A stretch of 64,000 bases of DNA from Robiginitalea sp. SC105 (GCF_014243345.1 NZ_JACLZF010000001.1:1786682-1850681), one strand, 5' to 3'; counted from the stretch's first letter, positions 16,726-26,628 are shown. Translations and numbers: made by a program. The notes: a model not told the origin generated them from the sequence alone.

Positions 16726-17304
16726 CTACCGCGTCAGCAAATCCCCTGTTCCCAATCCGATCCGCTGTAAATTTTTTACGGCTTCGGGTACGCTGATCCC
16801 CAGTTTCCGGACCCGGGAGGGCTCTACGTAGAGTACGCTGCCCGACCAGGGGCTGGGCGCGCCCGGGAGGTAGACCACCACCTTGTTGTCCGGGGTGCGT
16901 TCAATCTCAAAGCAAAGCTGCTCGTTGTCGTCAAAGGTGACCAGTACCGGTATAAAATTTTCCGAAGCCTCTTCGGTAGACTTCAGGCTCTCCGTAAATC
17001 CTTTTACCATGGCATATCCGGGGATCTTGACCAGCAACCTGCTTTCAATGCCTTCCCGAAGTTTTTCCATGATTTTCTGCCTGGCGAACAGCCCGGCGAT
17101 AAAACAGATGGAGAGGATCAGCAAAACCACGAGGATATCGGCAAGTGCCACACCCGCCAAGTTATCCAGCGGAATCAGGTTGCCCAGGGGTTTGGCAACC
17201 TGCAGCAGTAGCTGGTAGGCCTTGGATAGGATGATCAGGAGCAGGATGAACGGGGTCAGGAATAGCAAGCCCCCCACAAGGGTTGTACGGATGAATTTTA
17301 TCAT
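16726..17304 (-). CDS. DUF502 family inner-membrane protein
   Basis: A 192-residue protein with two N-terminal transmembrane helices (TTLVGGLLFLTPFILLLIILS and ALADILVVLLILSICFIAGLFA) and a conserved cytoplasmic part. The order of motifs, 'PGYAMVKGFTESLKS', 'VLVTFDDNEQLCFEIE', 'VVVYLPGAPSPWSGSVLYVE', is the DUF502 signature. Length matches the family. The biochemical role is unknown. It stands alone between a lipoprotein gene and an AraC regulator on the same strand, with gaps of about 100-225 bases. Confidence 0.88.
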   Translation of the reverse strand: MIKFIRTTLVGGLLFLTPFILLLIILSKAYQLLLQVAKPLGNLIPLDNLAGVALADILVVLLILSICFIAGLFARQKIMEKLREGIESRLLVKIPGYAMVKGFTESLKSTEEASENFIPVLVTFDDNEQLCFEIERTPDNKVVVYLPGAPSPWSGSVLYVEPSRVRKLGISVPEAVKNLQRIGLGTGDLLTR

Positions 17305-17529
17305 AACTTTTGGTTTAGCAGGGCAAAGCCATCTGGTTACCAGCTGCCGGAAAGGGGCTGAATGATTTATTCTTTTTTAAAAACCAGGCATTTGCACCCA
17401 GTGAAAAGATATGAAAATTAGCGAACCGGGTACCCGTTCCCAATTTCTGCCGGTGAAACGGCCCGGGTGCTGAGTTCCCTGTGGCCGGCACGTATTCCCT
17501 GGCATTGGCCACCCAAAAAAGGGAATCCT

Positions 17530-18537
17530 TCAGGAAGAACTCTTGTACGAGCTCGGCAGGACGCCGTAGCGGGACCGGAACATCTTAGAGAAATGGCTGC
17601 GACTGGAATACCCGATGCTGTAGCAGATCTCGGAGATATTCATATCAGTGGTTTCGATCAGTTCCCGGGCCAGTTCCAGGCGGATGTTGCTGATGAACTC
17701 GTGGGCGGAGTGTCCGTACAGGTAACGGATTCCCTTTTGCAGCTTTTTTACGGGCAGGCCAATCTCCCGGGCCATGTCCTCGAGGGTTATTTTCCGCTCG
17801 ATATGGTCCCGGATGTTGTCTGCCAAATCCCGGACACGTTCCAGTTCGGATGCGCTGAGGTCGGTGGGTAGCGCAGTGCCCATGGCCTGGTCTTCCCGGT
17901 GGGCCTCGAGCTGGGAGGCGAGCATGCCGATCACCGCCCCTTCCGTGAGCAACCGCCCCACCAGGTCCGTCCGGCGGTTGTTCACAATGGTTTCCACGTA
18001 CTGCCCAATCTTGGTGTCGATGGATCCCAGCAACCGGAAGGGCCCCTCCTGTCCGCTGCGGCTGATGAGTTCCTGCAGGTAGGCTTCCAGGTGGTTTTTG
18101 GCCTTGAAGTCCGCCTTTTTCAGGAGCTTAGGGTTCACGATCAGGTAACAGCTCTTGAATGGGACGTTGGCTGGTATGATAAATTCTGCCTGGGTACCGG
18201 GCTTGCCCATCAGCAGGAAATTCTGCCATTGGCGGATCTCCTGGTAATCGGCCTCATGGCCGAATTTATGCAATTGGTGCCCGGAAAGGTGGTAGCCAAA
18301 ATAGTAGGGTTTGTCCTCGGAAAAATTCAGGTCGAGGGTCAGGTCGGAAGTAAAGGTGATGTCATAGACCCAGGCCGTCAGCCCGGACAGCAATTCGAAC
18401 AGCTTGATGGTCCCGGAGCCCCGGTTGTTATCCAGGAGGAGGTTCCCCGAAACCGGGCCTTCCTGCAACTTGGCGTTCAGGTATACGGCGAATTGCCGCA
18501 ACATATCAATTGGGGAGCTCTCCCGCAGGCCTAACAT
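17530..18537 (-). CDS. AraC-family transcriptional regulator
   Basis: A 335-residue protein. The C-terminal ~95 residues form two helix-turn-helix motifs: 'KITLEDMAREIGLPVKKLQKGIRYLYG' and 'MNISEICYSIGYSSRSHFSKMFRSRYGVLPSSYK'. The N-terminal ~230 residues are a cupin-like or AraC-effector domain with no recognised ligand. The 'KLQ.G...YG' variant is typical of flavobacterial AraC proteins that I associate with heme-biosynthesis or iron loci, but no such operon adjoins here. It is a monocistronic gene and its target cannot be deduced. Confidence 0.85.
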   Translation of the reverse strand: MLGLRESSPIDMLRQFAVYLNAKLQEGPVSGNLLLDNNRGSGTIKLFELLSGLTAWVYDITFTSDLTLDLNFSEDKPYYFGYHLSGHQLHKFGHEADYQEIRQWQNFLLMGKPGTQAEFIIPANVPFKSCYLIVNPKLLKKADFKAKNHLEAYLQELISRSGQEGPFRLLGSIDTKIGQYVETIVNNRRTDLVGRLLTEGAVIGMLASQLEAHREDQAMGTALPTDLSASELERVRDLADNIRDHIERKITLEDMAREIGLPVKKLQKGIRYLYGHSAHEFISNIRLELARELIETTDMNISEICYSIGYSSRSHFSKMFRSRYGVLPSSYKSSS

Positions 18538-18814
18538 GTAATACCGCTTTAATTAACCCTTCATAGCAATACGGGAAGATACTATTTTCCCTTATTTTTC
18601 CTACACAAGGAATCTTTAAAATTTGGATCGTGACCCGCGGGGTCCATGGAAAGTTTTAACTTGCTTTTGCCCGGAAGAATAGCACGCCCGGGCGCGTCAG
18701 GGCACCTTGGTAATATTCAGTCCCGCGGCAAAAATGAAAAACACTTATATGCTGACCCATGAGATACCCGAAAACCCTTACAATCCCGAAAGCGCTGAAT
18801 AAACCCAAAAACCT

Positions 18815-19186
18815 ATGAAAATACGAATCCGGGGAAACACGATCCGCTACCGGCTCACCCGCCCCGAGGTGGACACCTTTTGCCGGGAGGGCTATCTGGA
18901 GGAAGAGACGGTATTCCCGTCCGGGACATTCCGCTATGTGCTCCAGGCGGAGGATTCCATTTCGGAACCCATCGCGGATTTCCGCGATGGGTGCGTGGTG
19001 GTTTCCCTCCCCGCTTCCGCCCAAAGCGACTGGCTGGCCGAAGACCGGGTGGGATTCAGCAATTCGGCCGACTGGAACGACCCAGCCCGCCTCTCCATCC
19101 TGGTGGAAAAGGATTTTGCCTGTATCGATAACCCTGCAGAAGACCAGTCGGAGAACTTCCCGAACCCGAAAGGGGAGGCGTGCTAA
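18815..19186 (+). CDS. Conserved hypothetical protein (DUF7009-like)
   Basis: A 123-residue soluble protein with no signal peptide. The sequence starts MKIRIRGNTIRYRLTRPEVD, followed by 'EGYLEEETVF', 'DWLAEDRVGFSN' and the C-terminal 'LSILVEKDFACID...EDQSENFPNPKGE'. This motif order recurs in a small uncharacterised family of Bacteroidetes and other phyla; the DUF number is from memory. The family is of about this size, so the gene is complete. It converges on the Wzc gene with a 74-base gap. No function is proposed. Confidence 0.65.
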   Translation: MKIRIRGNTIRYRLTRPEVDTFCREGYLEEETVFPSGTFRYVLQAEDSISEPIADFRDGCVVVSLPASAQSDWLAEDRVGFSNSADWNDPARLSILVEKDFACIDNPAEDQSENFPNPKGEAC

Positions 19187-19260
19187 AACGGGGTGCAAGC
19201 CGGATACCTCCGGGTCGTGGAAGGTGCTTTGCTACGGAGGGCGCCAAGAGCCCCGACCCC

Positions 19261-21558
19261 TTAGTAATGGTACCGCCTGGAATTCAGGGATCCCACGTCA
19301 TTGAGTACATAGGCCATGTTGGGAAGTTGCTTTTTCTGGGAGAGCTCCCGGGAATGCCGCACCATGTTTTTATCGGAAATGCCCGAACGCACCAGGTACA
19401 CCGTTGCGTCGGCATGCTTGCCAATCAGCAGCGGGTCGGCCACTGAGAGGGAAGGGGGAGAATCGATCAGGACAATATCGAATTCCGCCAAAGCCCGCTC
19501 GATGAATTGGGCAAACCCCTTACCTGAGAGGAGTTGGGTGGGGTTCGGCGGCATCTTGCCCCCAAAGCAGACCTTCAGGTAATCCAGGTTGTCGAACCCG
19601 CCCATGATAATGTCCTTCCACTGCACGCGGGATTCGCTCAGGTATTCTGATAGCCCGTAGGCAAAGGAATCCGGCTTGAAGTACTTCATCAGTTCCCGGT
19701 TTCGCAGGTCGGCGCCCACCAGCAGGACCTTGTGGTGCATGCTGGCGTAGGCCTGGGCCATGTTCAGGGCAGTGGTGGTCTTGCCCTCCCCTTTGACCGA
19801 GGAGGTTACCAGGATGCAGTGGCCCGTGCCCTCCGCCTTTTCCGGCAGGAGCGTATCCAGGTTGGTCGTCGCAATCCGAAACGATTCGGCCAGGACCGAG
19901 CGGTCTTCCGAATTGATGACTTTCCGGGATTTCTTGAAGGTAGGGATCTCCGCCAGTATGGGTACGTCCGGACTCAGGCGGGCCAGGTCGCCCCGAATCT
20001 GGATTTTCCCGTTCAGCGTAAAGTGCAGGTAGAGCACGATAAAGGGCACAAACAGGCCCACCATCAGGGACATGGGGTAGACAATCCGTTTTTTGGGCGA
20101 GAGGGGCTCGGTGTCGGTGAGCGCATAATCCACCACCTTGATCGAGGGGGCTGTAACCGCATAACTCAGGGCCGCCTCTTCCCGTTTTTGAAGGAGCAGG
20201 ATAAAGAGGTTTTCCTTGATGTCCTGCTGGCGTTCGATAGAGCGTAACATCTTCTCCTTTTCGGGCAGGCGGGAAAATACCGTATTGGCCCGGTTTTTCT
20301 CCCGGGTAAGCTGCCGCAGGGAGAGTTTGAGCTGCGTCTGGTAGATGTTGAGCGTTTTCAGGATGTTCACCCGGGCGTTCTGCAACTGGGCGGAAAGGGC
20401 GATCAGGGTTGGGTGGCTTTCCCCCACGCTGCTGAGAAGTTCTTCCCGTTGGATCACCGTCCGGTTGTAATCTGAAACCATGGAATTGAGTCCCGTGTTT
20501 TCCAGGCCTACATCCACAGGCAGCAATTCGTAGGAGGATTGGGCGGTAACCGCTTTTTTAAGCAGCTCGGCCAGGGACACCTGGGTCTCCAGCTGGGTCA
20601 CCTCGTCTTCCGCCACGGCCCGCCGCTGCAGGGAAAAATCCACATCCGATTCAATATAGGACAGGTCGTTGGTCCGCTTGAAATCCTCCTTGCCCACTTC
20701 TATGGAATCGAGCTCCTGGGACAGGCTCAGAAAGCGTTGGTCTATAAAGTCCAGGGTGAGCTTCGATATCCGCTGCCGGTCCCGGATGCCGTCCTCGTTG
20801 AATTTGTTGATCAGCTCATTCAGGATGGCCTCAGAACGGTCCACGCTTTCTCCCTTGATGGAGAGGGCGAGGATTTCGCTGTTTTTACTAACATGAGAAA
20901 CCCGTAGCTTTTTCGCAAGGTTAAGCACGGCCTGCTTGACTGGGGTCAATTCCACTCGGAATAGGATGCTCGTATATTCTTCTGGTTCTTCGTCGGGTCG
21001 CAGCGTAATGTCAAAGGGCAATTCCGTCTCCAAGGAGTCCGGTTCCATCAGAGATACGGAATAAGTCCGGTCGGCCTCGTCCGTAATTTTCGCATTCATA
21101 CCCTGGATTGATACATGGAAAGAACGGGAGACTGTTAGACTATCCTCGGTAACCAGTTTGGTCACGCCAAAAGGCGGGTTCCAGATCTCCGTTGTTTTGA
21201 TGTTACCCACCTGGAAATAGGAAATATCCAGGTTGAGGGACTCCACCACCTGTTTCAAAATGCGGTAGGACCGGAGTACCTGCACCTCGTTCTCCATATT
21301 GGCCGAAGTCCCCTGGCCAAGCAGTGACAAGGCGTTCTGTGAGATATCTACCCTCTCGGATTCGTCGATGATCTCGATCTTGGCAACCGACTCGTAGGTC
21401 ACCGGAGCATAACGCATGTACAGGTAGCCAAGCCCCAGGCAGATGACCACCCCCAGCAGAAACCAGGGCCAGTAGGGGAGATACCGGCCGATCACCTGTT
21501 TCAGATCGCCGCCGCCTTCACCTTCGTCTTTGTCGAATTCTAATGTCGATTTTGCCAT
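19261..21558 (-). CDS. wzc: Polysaccharide co-polymerase / bacterial tyrosine kinase (Wzc type)
   Basis: A 765-residue inner-membrane protein that controls polymerisation and export of surface polysaccharide. The N-terminal Wzz domain has one helix at about 33-50 and a long, coiled periplasmic part with 'PVDVG' and 'YNRTVIQREELLSSVGESHPTLIALSAQL'. A second helix lies near 505-525. The kinase domain occupies about 575-765, with Walker A SSVKGEGKTTT (about 586-596), Walker A' LLVGADLR (the usual first Asp is Gly) and Walker B IVLIDSPP. The C-terminal tail has only YHY, a small Tyr cluster. It is the last gene of the polysaccharide locus, 76 bases after a GT2 gene. No wza-type exporter gene is in the window. 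Confidence 0.9.
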   Translation of the reverse strand: MAKSTLEFDKDEGEGGGDLKQVIGRYLPYWPWFLLGVVICLGLGYLYMRYAPVTYESVAKIEIIDESERVDISQNALSLLGQGTSANMENEVQVLRSYRILKQVVESLNLDISYFQVGNIKTTEIWNPPFGVTKLVTEDSLTVSRSFHVSIQGMNAKITDEADRTYSVSLMEPDSLETELPFDITLRPDEEPEEYTSILFRVELTPVKQAVLNLAKKLRVSHVSKNSEILALSIKGESVDRSEAILNELINKFNEDGIRDRQRISKLTLDFIDQRFLSLSQELDSIEVGKEDFKRTNDLSYIESDVDFSLQRRAVAEDEVTQLETQVSLAELLKKAVTAQSSYELLPVDVGLENTGLNSMVSDYNRTVIQREELLSSVGESHPTLIALSAQLQNARVNILKTLNIYQTQLKLSLRQLTREKNRANTVFSRLPEKEKMLRSIERQQDIKENLFILLLQKREEAALSYAVTAPSIKVVDYALTDTEPLSPKKRIVYPMSLMVGLFVPFIVLYLHFTLNGKIQIRGDLARLSPDVPILAEIPTFKKSRKVINSEDRSVLAESFRIATTNLDTLLPEKAEGTGHCILVTSSVKGEGKTTTALNMAQAYASMHHKVLLVGADLRNRELMKYFKPDSFAYGLSEYLSESRVQWKDIIMGGFDNLDYLKVCFGGKMPPNPTQLLSGKGFAQFIERALAEFDIVLIDSPPSLSVADPLLIGKHADATVYLVRSGISDKNMVRHSRELSQKKQLPNMAYVLNDVGSLNSRRYHY

Positions 21559-21634
21559 AAGGTTTCCGGATCTGGGAGCAGTAAAAATAGGAAAGATTTT
21601 AAAGTACCCATGAATTCTACTGTAATTAACGTTA

Positions 21635-22384
21635 TCAGAAAAACTGGGAGAGTTTTGAAAAATTTTTCAGGAAAAGTGCGTAAAGTGGTCTGGGTATTCC
21701 GTTAGCCTTCAAGGCACGTAGGTCTTCAAGGGATTTTCTAATGATGTTCCTAATACTGCGGTTGCTGACCCCACCGACGCGCATCTTGGTAATGACCTCA
21801 GGGATATAGGCAAATCTATATTGCGGATCTTGCATTACCCTTAAAATAAAGTCATAATCTGCTGCGATTTTATAGGATAGATTGAATCCACCATGTGTTT
21901 CATAAACTGATTTCCTGAGAAATAATGCAGGATGGGGAGGCATCCAACCTCTTTTAAGCAGCTGCACATTGAAGGACCGGCTTTTCCAGTGGCGAATTAT
22001 ATGATTGGCGTCCGATTTCCGCACATACTGTAAATCGCCATATACTCCATCAACCTCATCTGTTTTAAAAAGTTCAATTATTTTGCCAATCACGCTTGGT
22101 CCAGCCAAAAAGTCATCTGAATGTATAAAGCCTATAACTTCTCCTTGTGACATAAAAAGAGCCTTATTCAGAGCGTCATAGGTGCCACAGTCCGGTTCTG
22201 AATTTACGCGAGCCCCGGAACTTGCATTTTTGTAATCTTCTAGAAGTTTCAAGGTTCCGTCTACTGATCCTCCGTCCTGGATGAAATGCTCGATATGAGG
22301 ATAGTCCTGAGCAACCACTGAATTCAAACAATCCCTAAGAGTTTGACAACTATTGTAGGTAGCGGTGATGAGGGAGACTTTCAA
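21635..22384 (-). CDS. Family 2 glycosyltransferase
   Basis: A 249-residue enzyme with the GT-A start 'KVSLITATYNSCQTLRDCLNSV', the substrate region 'HFIQDGGSVDGT', the metal-binding HSDD near residue 88-91 and 'KIAADYDFILRVM' (the conserved ED/DYD-like acceptor motif). It is similar to WcaA/WcaE-type glycosyltransferases, which transfer a sugar from a nucleotide donor to a lipid-linked intermediate on the cytoplasmic face. The donor and linkage cannot be read from sequence. It lies 42 bases downstream of the acyltransferase gene and before wzc, in the A+T-rich cassette. Confidence 0.88.
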   Translation of the reverse strand: MKVSLITATYNSCQTLRDCLNSVVAQDYPHIEHFIQDGGSVDGTLKLLEDYKNASSGARVNSEPDCGTYDALNKALFMSQGEVIGFIHSDDFLAGPSVIGKIIELFKTDEVDGVYGDLQYVRKSDANHIIRHWKSRSFNVQLLKRGWMPPHPALFLRKSVYETHGGFNLSYKIAADYDFILRVMQDPQYRFAYIPEVITKMRVGGVSNRSIRNIIRKSLEDLRALKANGIPRPLYALFLKNFSKLSQFF

Positions 22385-22425
22385 ACTATTAATTGTATAA
22401 ATAAACCTTATAAATCAGACTCGCT

Positions 22426-22974
22426 TTAACTGATGACTCGTTCTCTAATATTTTTGGCCGGATTACCCATGTAAATCCGGTAGGATTCCAATTCTGATGT
22501 GGCAACAGAGCCAACACCTAGGACTGAATGATTACGACATATTACACCAGGACATACTATGCCCCTAGCTCCAATCCAAACCCCTTCTTCCAAGGTAATT
22601 TTCTTTGTAATTAAATCAAACTCCGGACTTTTATAATTATGGTTACCACAGAGGAGCATAGCCCCTTGAGAAATGCAGACGTTGGAACCTATGAAAACAG
22701 ATGATAAATTATCTATCCATACATTTTCTCCTATCCAAACATGATCAGAAATTTCTAAAAACCAGGGATATTTAATTGAAACACCCGGCTTTATTATAAG
22801 CCCTTTACCAACCTTAGCACCAAAAGCTCTCAACAATATTATTTTAAACTTTGTTGGGAATGGAATAGAAGTTTTTATAAAAAGACGGTTACACGCATAC
22901 CATAGTACTCGCTTTGGCAAACCTCCTGGATTGTACCAGGTATTATCATATGACTTGAGTTTGACTTCTTTCAA
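22426..22974 (-). CDS. WcaF-like hexapeptide acetyltransferase
   Basis: A 182-residue left-handed beta-helix acyltransferase. The N-terminal 'NTWYNPGGLPKRVLWYACNRLFI' resembles the WcaF (colanic acid) start, and the rest shows hexapeptide repeats ('ISDHVWIGENVWIDNLSSVFIGSNVCISQGA' pattern, then 'CGNHNYKSPEFDLI', 'GVWIGARGIVCPGV'). His in CGNHNY is the expected catalytic residue. It probably O-acetylates a residue of the repeat unit with acetyl-CoA. It lies between a GT4 and a GT2 gene of the same operon. Confidence 0.85.
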   Translation of the reverse strand: MKEVKLKSYDNTWYNPGGLPKRVLWYACNRLFIKTSIPFPTKFKIILLRAFGAKVGKGLIIKPGVSIKYPWFLEISDHVWIGENVWIDNLSSVFIGSNVCISQGAMLLCGNHNYKSPEFDLITKKITLEEGVWIGARGIVCPGVICRNHSVLGVGSVATSELESYRIYMGNPAKNIRERVIS

Positions 22975-23051
22975 AATTTAGTGTTTGTCTACCCGTTTTA
23001 AGAGTTTGTGAGATATACTTCAATAACTTCAAAATTGGAAATTTTGCTTAT

Positions 23052-24188
23052 TCAGACAATAAAATCTGGTCTTGGTACTTTTCCTAACATCCATTGATAA
23101 AGTTGTAACATTTGTTTAGCAACCACATTGATATCATATTGATTTTCAACCAGTAGTCTGCCATTTAGTCCCATAATTTCCAATTCCTCCTGATTCATAC
23201 TCATAGCCTCTTCCAACGCAATTTGAATGGACGTCCGATCAATATCCACCCACCAGCCACAATTATACCCAGGAAGGCCACTCCAGGGTGCCCCTTTAGT
23301 AGTAATTACCGGAGTGCCACAGGCTAATGCTTCGGGAACTACGATACCGAAATTTTCGCTAAAAGTTGGAAGAACAAAAATGCTGGCATTTTGGTAAAGA
23401 TTGGATTTTTCTTTTCCATATACAGGAGGCTTGATATTAATAATATCTTCAAGTCCTTTACTGGAAATCAATCGATTTAGAGAGTTAATATATTTTTTGT
23501 TTCCATTGCCGACAATCTCTACAATCCAATCTCTCGATAACTTTGCAGGCAATTCTGACCAGGCATTAATAAAAAGTTCTAATCCCTTTTTAGGATGAAT
23601 ACGCGAGAGAAATAATGCTTTTTTGATTTTTCTTTTACCTGTAACCTTAAGAGGGAAATTGTTCAATTTAATCCCATTTGGAATTACAGCAATGGGATTT
23701 GTAAACCCTAAATCCCTCAGATTTTCTGCCTCCGTGGTGCAGGTGGCATGAATACAGGATGCGTTTTTCAAGTCTTTTCGCTGATATAAATGAAGAGCAA
23801 TTCTCTTTTTCCAAAATTTCTGTGATAAGGACCAGGGTTCAAGCATACCACGAGGTGATATTATATAAGGGATTCCATTTTTCCTTGCTATCACCGCAGA
23901 TTTATGGAGTGAGATAGGCCAGATTGTATGGATATGCAATAGATCCGGACTTAGTTCTATGATCTGGTTCTTCAATTGATGGAATTGTCCCGTAATACTT
24001 TTGGAGTAGGTTAAATACCTATAAAGTGCTCCTTCCGCTTCAGAAATGGAATTGTCACTCTTTTTTGTGTGCAAATAAAAATGGCCTTCGGCATTGAGAC
24101 CAACTAGGGCGGTAAGGATATCATCCACGCTGCGCGGAGGTCCACCATATGACTTGTCCATTGTAGGTACTATATAGGAGATTTTCAT
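23052..24188 (-). CDS. Family 4 glycosyltransferase
   Basis: A 378-residue GT-B enzyme. The N-terminal part has 'PTMDKSYGGPPRSVDDIL' and 'LLHIHTIWPISLHKSA'. The C-terminal nucleotide-sugar domain includes 'VIPNGIKLNNFPL', 'ALFLSRIHPKKGLELFINAW' and the E-x7-E motif 'PTFSENFGIVVPEALACGTPVITT'. This is the standard GT4 layout. It overlaps the downstream reading frame of the second GT4 gene by 4 bases (ATGA type) and belongs to the A+T-rich cassette. Sugar specificity is unknown. Confidence 0.9.
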   Translation of the reverse strand: MKISYIVPTMDKSYGGPPRSVDDILTALVGLNAEGHFYLHTKKSDNSISEAEGALYRYLTYSKSITGQFHQLKNQIIELSPDLLHIHTIWPISLHKSAVIARKNGIPYIISPRGMLEPWSLSQKFWKKRIALHLYQRKDLKNASCIHATCTTEAENLRDLGFTNPIAVIPNGIKLNNFPLKVTGKRKIKKALFLSRIHPKKGLELFINAWSELPAKLSRDWIVEIVGNGNKKYINSLNRLISSKGLEDIINIKPPVYGKEKSNLYQNASIFVLPTFSENFGIVVPEALACGTPVITTKGAPWSGLPGYNCGWWVDIDRTSIQIALEEAMSMNQEELEIMGLNGRLLVENQYDINVVAKQMLQLYQWMLGKVPRPDFIV

Positions 24189-25168
24189 TGTGCTTCAAAG
24201 ACTTCCTTGTACAGCTTCATAAAAGATAAAGTAAATTGTTGTTGGGAAAACCTTTGTGTATTCTCATAACCTTTCTGTATCAATTCCACCCTGTATGTGT
24301 TATCATTCATAATTTTAATTATGGATTTCCTGATTTCTTCAATGTTGTATGGGTCAACGAGGTGCGCTCCATTTCCGGCCACGAATGGCATGGATGATCT
24401 ATCTGAAGTTAAAACAGGAAGCCCGCACGATTGGGCTTCTAAAATGGGTAGTCCGAAACCTTCTCTTGTTGAGGCAAAGAAAAGCAGGTCGGAGCTGTTG
24501 TAGCATTCTTCCAATTCCTTGCGTTGGATATTAAAATGCTGTACGAAATCAATCTGGTTTAACTCCAGGAATCGTTTAAGTTCTGCATTAATTCTCCCGA
24601 CAAGGCATAATCGGGCATTTGGAATATTTAGTATTGCTTTCGCCAGACGAAGCTGATTTTTCAATTCCAATGATCCGATTGTCAAGATAGTAAATCCAGT
24701 TGCATCCTTTACTACCTTCCTCTTTTCAACTGGAATAAAACTATTAGGAATGACATGGGTCTTGGCCCCTGCAATCTTGAAATGTGCGTCCAATTGATTT
24801 TTAGTAAATGGAGAAATTACGGTAATGGCATTTGCAAATTTCATGGGTAACCTGTACCACAAGAAACCCATTAACCATTTCTTCATTCCCCCGAGAATTT
24901 CGTAGTGATTACAGTCGTGAATTGTGAGGATTGTTTTTTTCCAGAAAAGGAAAAACGCCATATAGTGGACATCGCCGGTAATATGAATATTTTTCTCCTT
25001 TACGCTAAATGCAAACCAAAAAAGCCTAAAAACATCAGAGGGAGATTTTAGGTCACATGGTAATTCTTTACGATGAACAAACCCCAACCTTTCCAATGGT
25101 TTAAATACATTTTCGATGCTTTTTCTGTCTGGACTTTGTAATCTGTAAAGAAGAATAATTTTAGACAT
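24185..25168 (-). CDS. Family 4 glycosyltransferase
   Basis: A 327-residue GT-B enzyme, slightly short for GT4. Visible motifs are 'LTIHDCNHYEILGG' and 'AITVISPFTKNQLDAHF' in the acceptor domain, then 'VIPNSFIPVEKR', 'LTIGSLELKNQLRLAKAI' and the E-x7-E 'ASTREGFGLPILEAQSCGLPVLTS'. The start overlaps the end of the polymerase gene by 8 bases, and the stop overlaps the next GT4 by 4 bases, so translation is coupled. Donor and linkage unknown. Confidence 0.88.
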   Translation of the reverse strand: MSKIILLYRLQSPDRKSIENVFKPLERLGFVHRKELPCDLKSPSDVFRLFWFAFSVKEKNIHITGDVHYMAFFLFWKKTILTIHDCNHYEILGGMKKWLMGFLWYRLPMKFANAITVISPFTKNQLDAHFKIAGAKTHVIPNSFIPVEKRKVVKDATGFTILTIGSLELKNQLRLAKAILNIPNARLCLVGRINAELKRFLELNQIDFVQHFNIQRKELEECYNSSDLLFFASTREGFGLPILEAQSCGLPVLTSDRSSMPFVAGNGAHLVDPYNIEEIRKSIIKIMNDNTYRVELIQKGYENTQRFSQQQFTLSFMKLYKEVFEAQ

Positions 25169-26597
25169 TCAGCAAATGTTTTTGTCTAAACATCAATCTA
25201 TGAATTAAGAATATTATAAATATATTTTGCAGTATCTCAGCAATCTTGAAATAAATATCTGATTCAACCTTCAAGAGCGAAATAAGTAGCGTGATATATA
25301 TCAATCGATGTAAAAAACGATTAGTTAAATTATTCTCCAAATAGGATATAAAGAAACCAAATAAAGCAAAAGCCATGAATGTTGTGATATACCCCCCCTC
25401 AAAAAAGGCCCAGCCATAGGTGGAAGGGGTAATTGACGTCCTATTTTGTCTACCGGTAGATGTTTTATATAAAGTTCCACCAATGGTCGCTACCGGCTTA
25501 TCCGGGATTAAAAATCGTGGGATTATCCATGATATGGGGAGATATATGTATCGATTGAAGTATTTATATTCATTCCAGTCTTTCTCATTTTCAATACTAT
25601 ACATTAAAACGGGAAAAAGAGATATTCTGTCCTGATAGCTATCTGTACCACTTTGAAAATTTTCAGCAATTCCATTTTCAAAAGTTCTTTCTATTGCATT
25701 TATGAAAACTGTGATTTTACCGGAAGACCTTTCTTCGCCTAATTCTTTTCGATAATTGTTATTTATAGGATAAAGAAAAAGGACAAAAATTACTCCCAAG
25801 GTTATTAGTACATTGTTTAATTGTCTGCCTGACATAATAAATGGAATTATAACCAATAAAAATGGTACGATTATTTGTTCCTTCATTCCTGATAGAAAGC
25901 CAAATATTATTTCTAGCAAGAAGAACCCGGCGAATGATAACTTAAACAACAATGTCCTGTATTCGTATAGGAAAAATAAGGATGAAAGTATGAGTAGTAT
26001 TAATGGGCCTAGTATATCAACAATGATTATTAAAAATGAAAAGGATGAAAGATTGTACTCTAAGTCTGATTTATAGCCTACAATCCCATTTAAAATAAGG
26101 TAGATTTGTACTAGACCTACGAGTATTACACTTGTGTAAAAAAAACTTCTATTTCGTATTCCAAATCGAATTGTAGATTTAGAACTGTTAATCGAGTAAA
26201 ATTGTTTAGCCAATACTTCTCCGCAATCTATAGCGAGCAATCCTATTAGTATAGTAATTATTGCAGGCAACGCTGTCAATGATTTAACATAAACAGCCTC
26301 TAATAAAACCAAATGACTATTTTGGTCTAGGAAAAATAGCAGGAATAGAAAGTTTAATATTAAAAAAACAAATGTTGAAAGTCTAAACCAATCAAGAAGT
26401 TTGGGTCTTTTAAACCTGTACCAATTTTTTAAAAAACGAATAATTGTAAGTTCAATTATTATAAAGCTAAAGACAGTTGCAATAATTAATTCTTCAGAAT
26501 CTATGCTGAAAAGGACAATAATAAAATAGAATAAATATCCTACCCTTATTGACCTAATTAACCAATAGAAAGATGTTGTGTTTAGTTGGAATTGCAT
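25161..26597 (-). CDS. Oligosaccharide repeat-unit polymerase (Wzy type)
   Basis: A 478-residue integral membrane protein with about 11-12 hydrophobic helices and very low sequence conservation, as is usual for Wzy. A large periplasmic-type loop of about 100 residues near 300-390 contains 'ISWIIPRFLIPDKP' and 'TYGWAFFEGGYIT'; this loop and the final helices resemble O-antigen/EPS polymerases of the oligosaccharide repeat-unit type. It is the only polymerase candidate in the locus, which already has a flippase and a Wzc chain-length regulator, so a Wzx/Wzy-dependent pathway is indicated. Function is inferred from topology and context. Confidence 0.75.
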   Translation of the reverse strand: MQFQLNTTSFYWLIRSIRVGYLFYFIIVLFSIDSEELIIATVFSFIIIELTIIRFLKNWYRFKRPKLLDWFRLSTFVFLILNFLFLLFFLDQNSHLVLLEAVYVKSLTALPAIITILIGLLAIDCGEVLAKQFYSINSSKSTIRFGIRNRSFFYTSVILVGLVQIYLILNGIVGYKSDLEYNLSSFSFLIIIVDILGPLILLILSSLFFLYEYRTLLFKLSFAGFFLLEIIFGFLSGMKEQIIVPFLLVIIPFIMSGRQLNNVLITLGVIFVLFLYPINNNYRKELGEERSSGKITVFINAIERTFENGIAENFQSGTDSYQDRISLFPVLMYSIENEKDWNEYKYFNRYIYLPISWIIPRFLIPDKPVATIGGTLYKTSTGRQNRTSITPSTYGWAFFEGGYITTFMAFALFGFFISYLENNLTNRFLHRLIYITLLISLLKVESDIYFKIAEILQNIFIIFLIHRLMFRQKHLLNV

Positions 26598-26628
26598 TTA
26601 CCGTTCTTATGTCGACTAATATTCAAAA

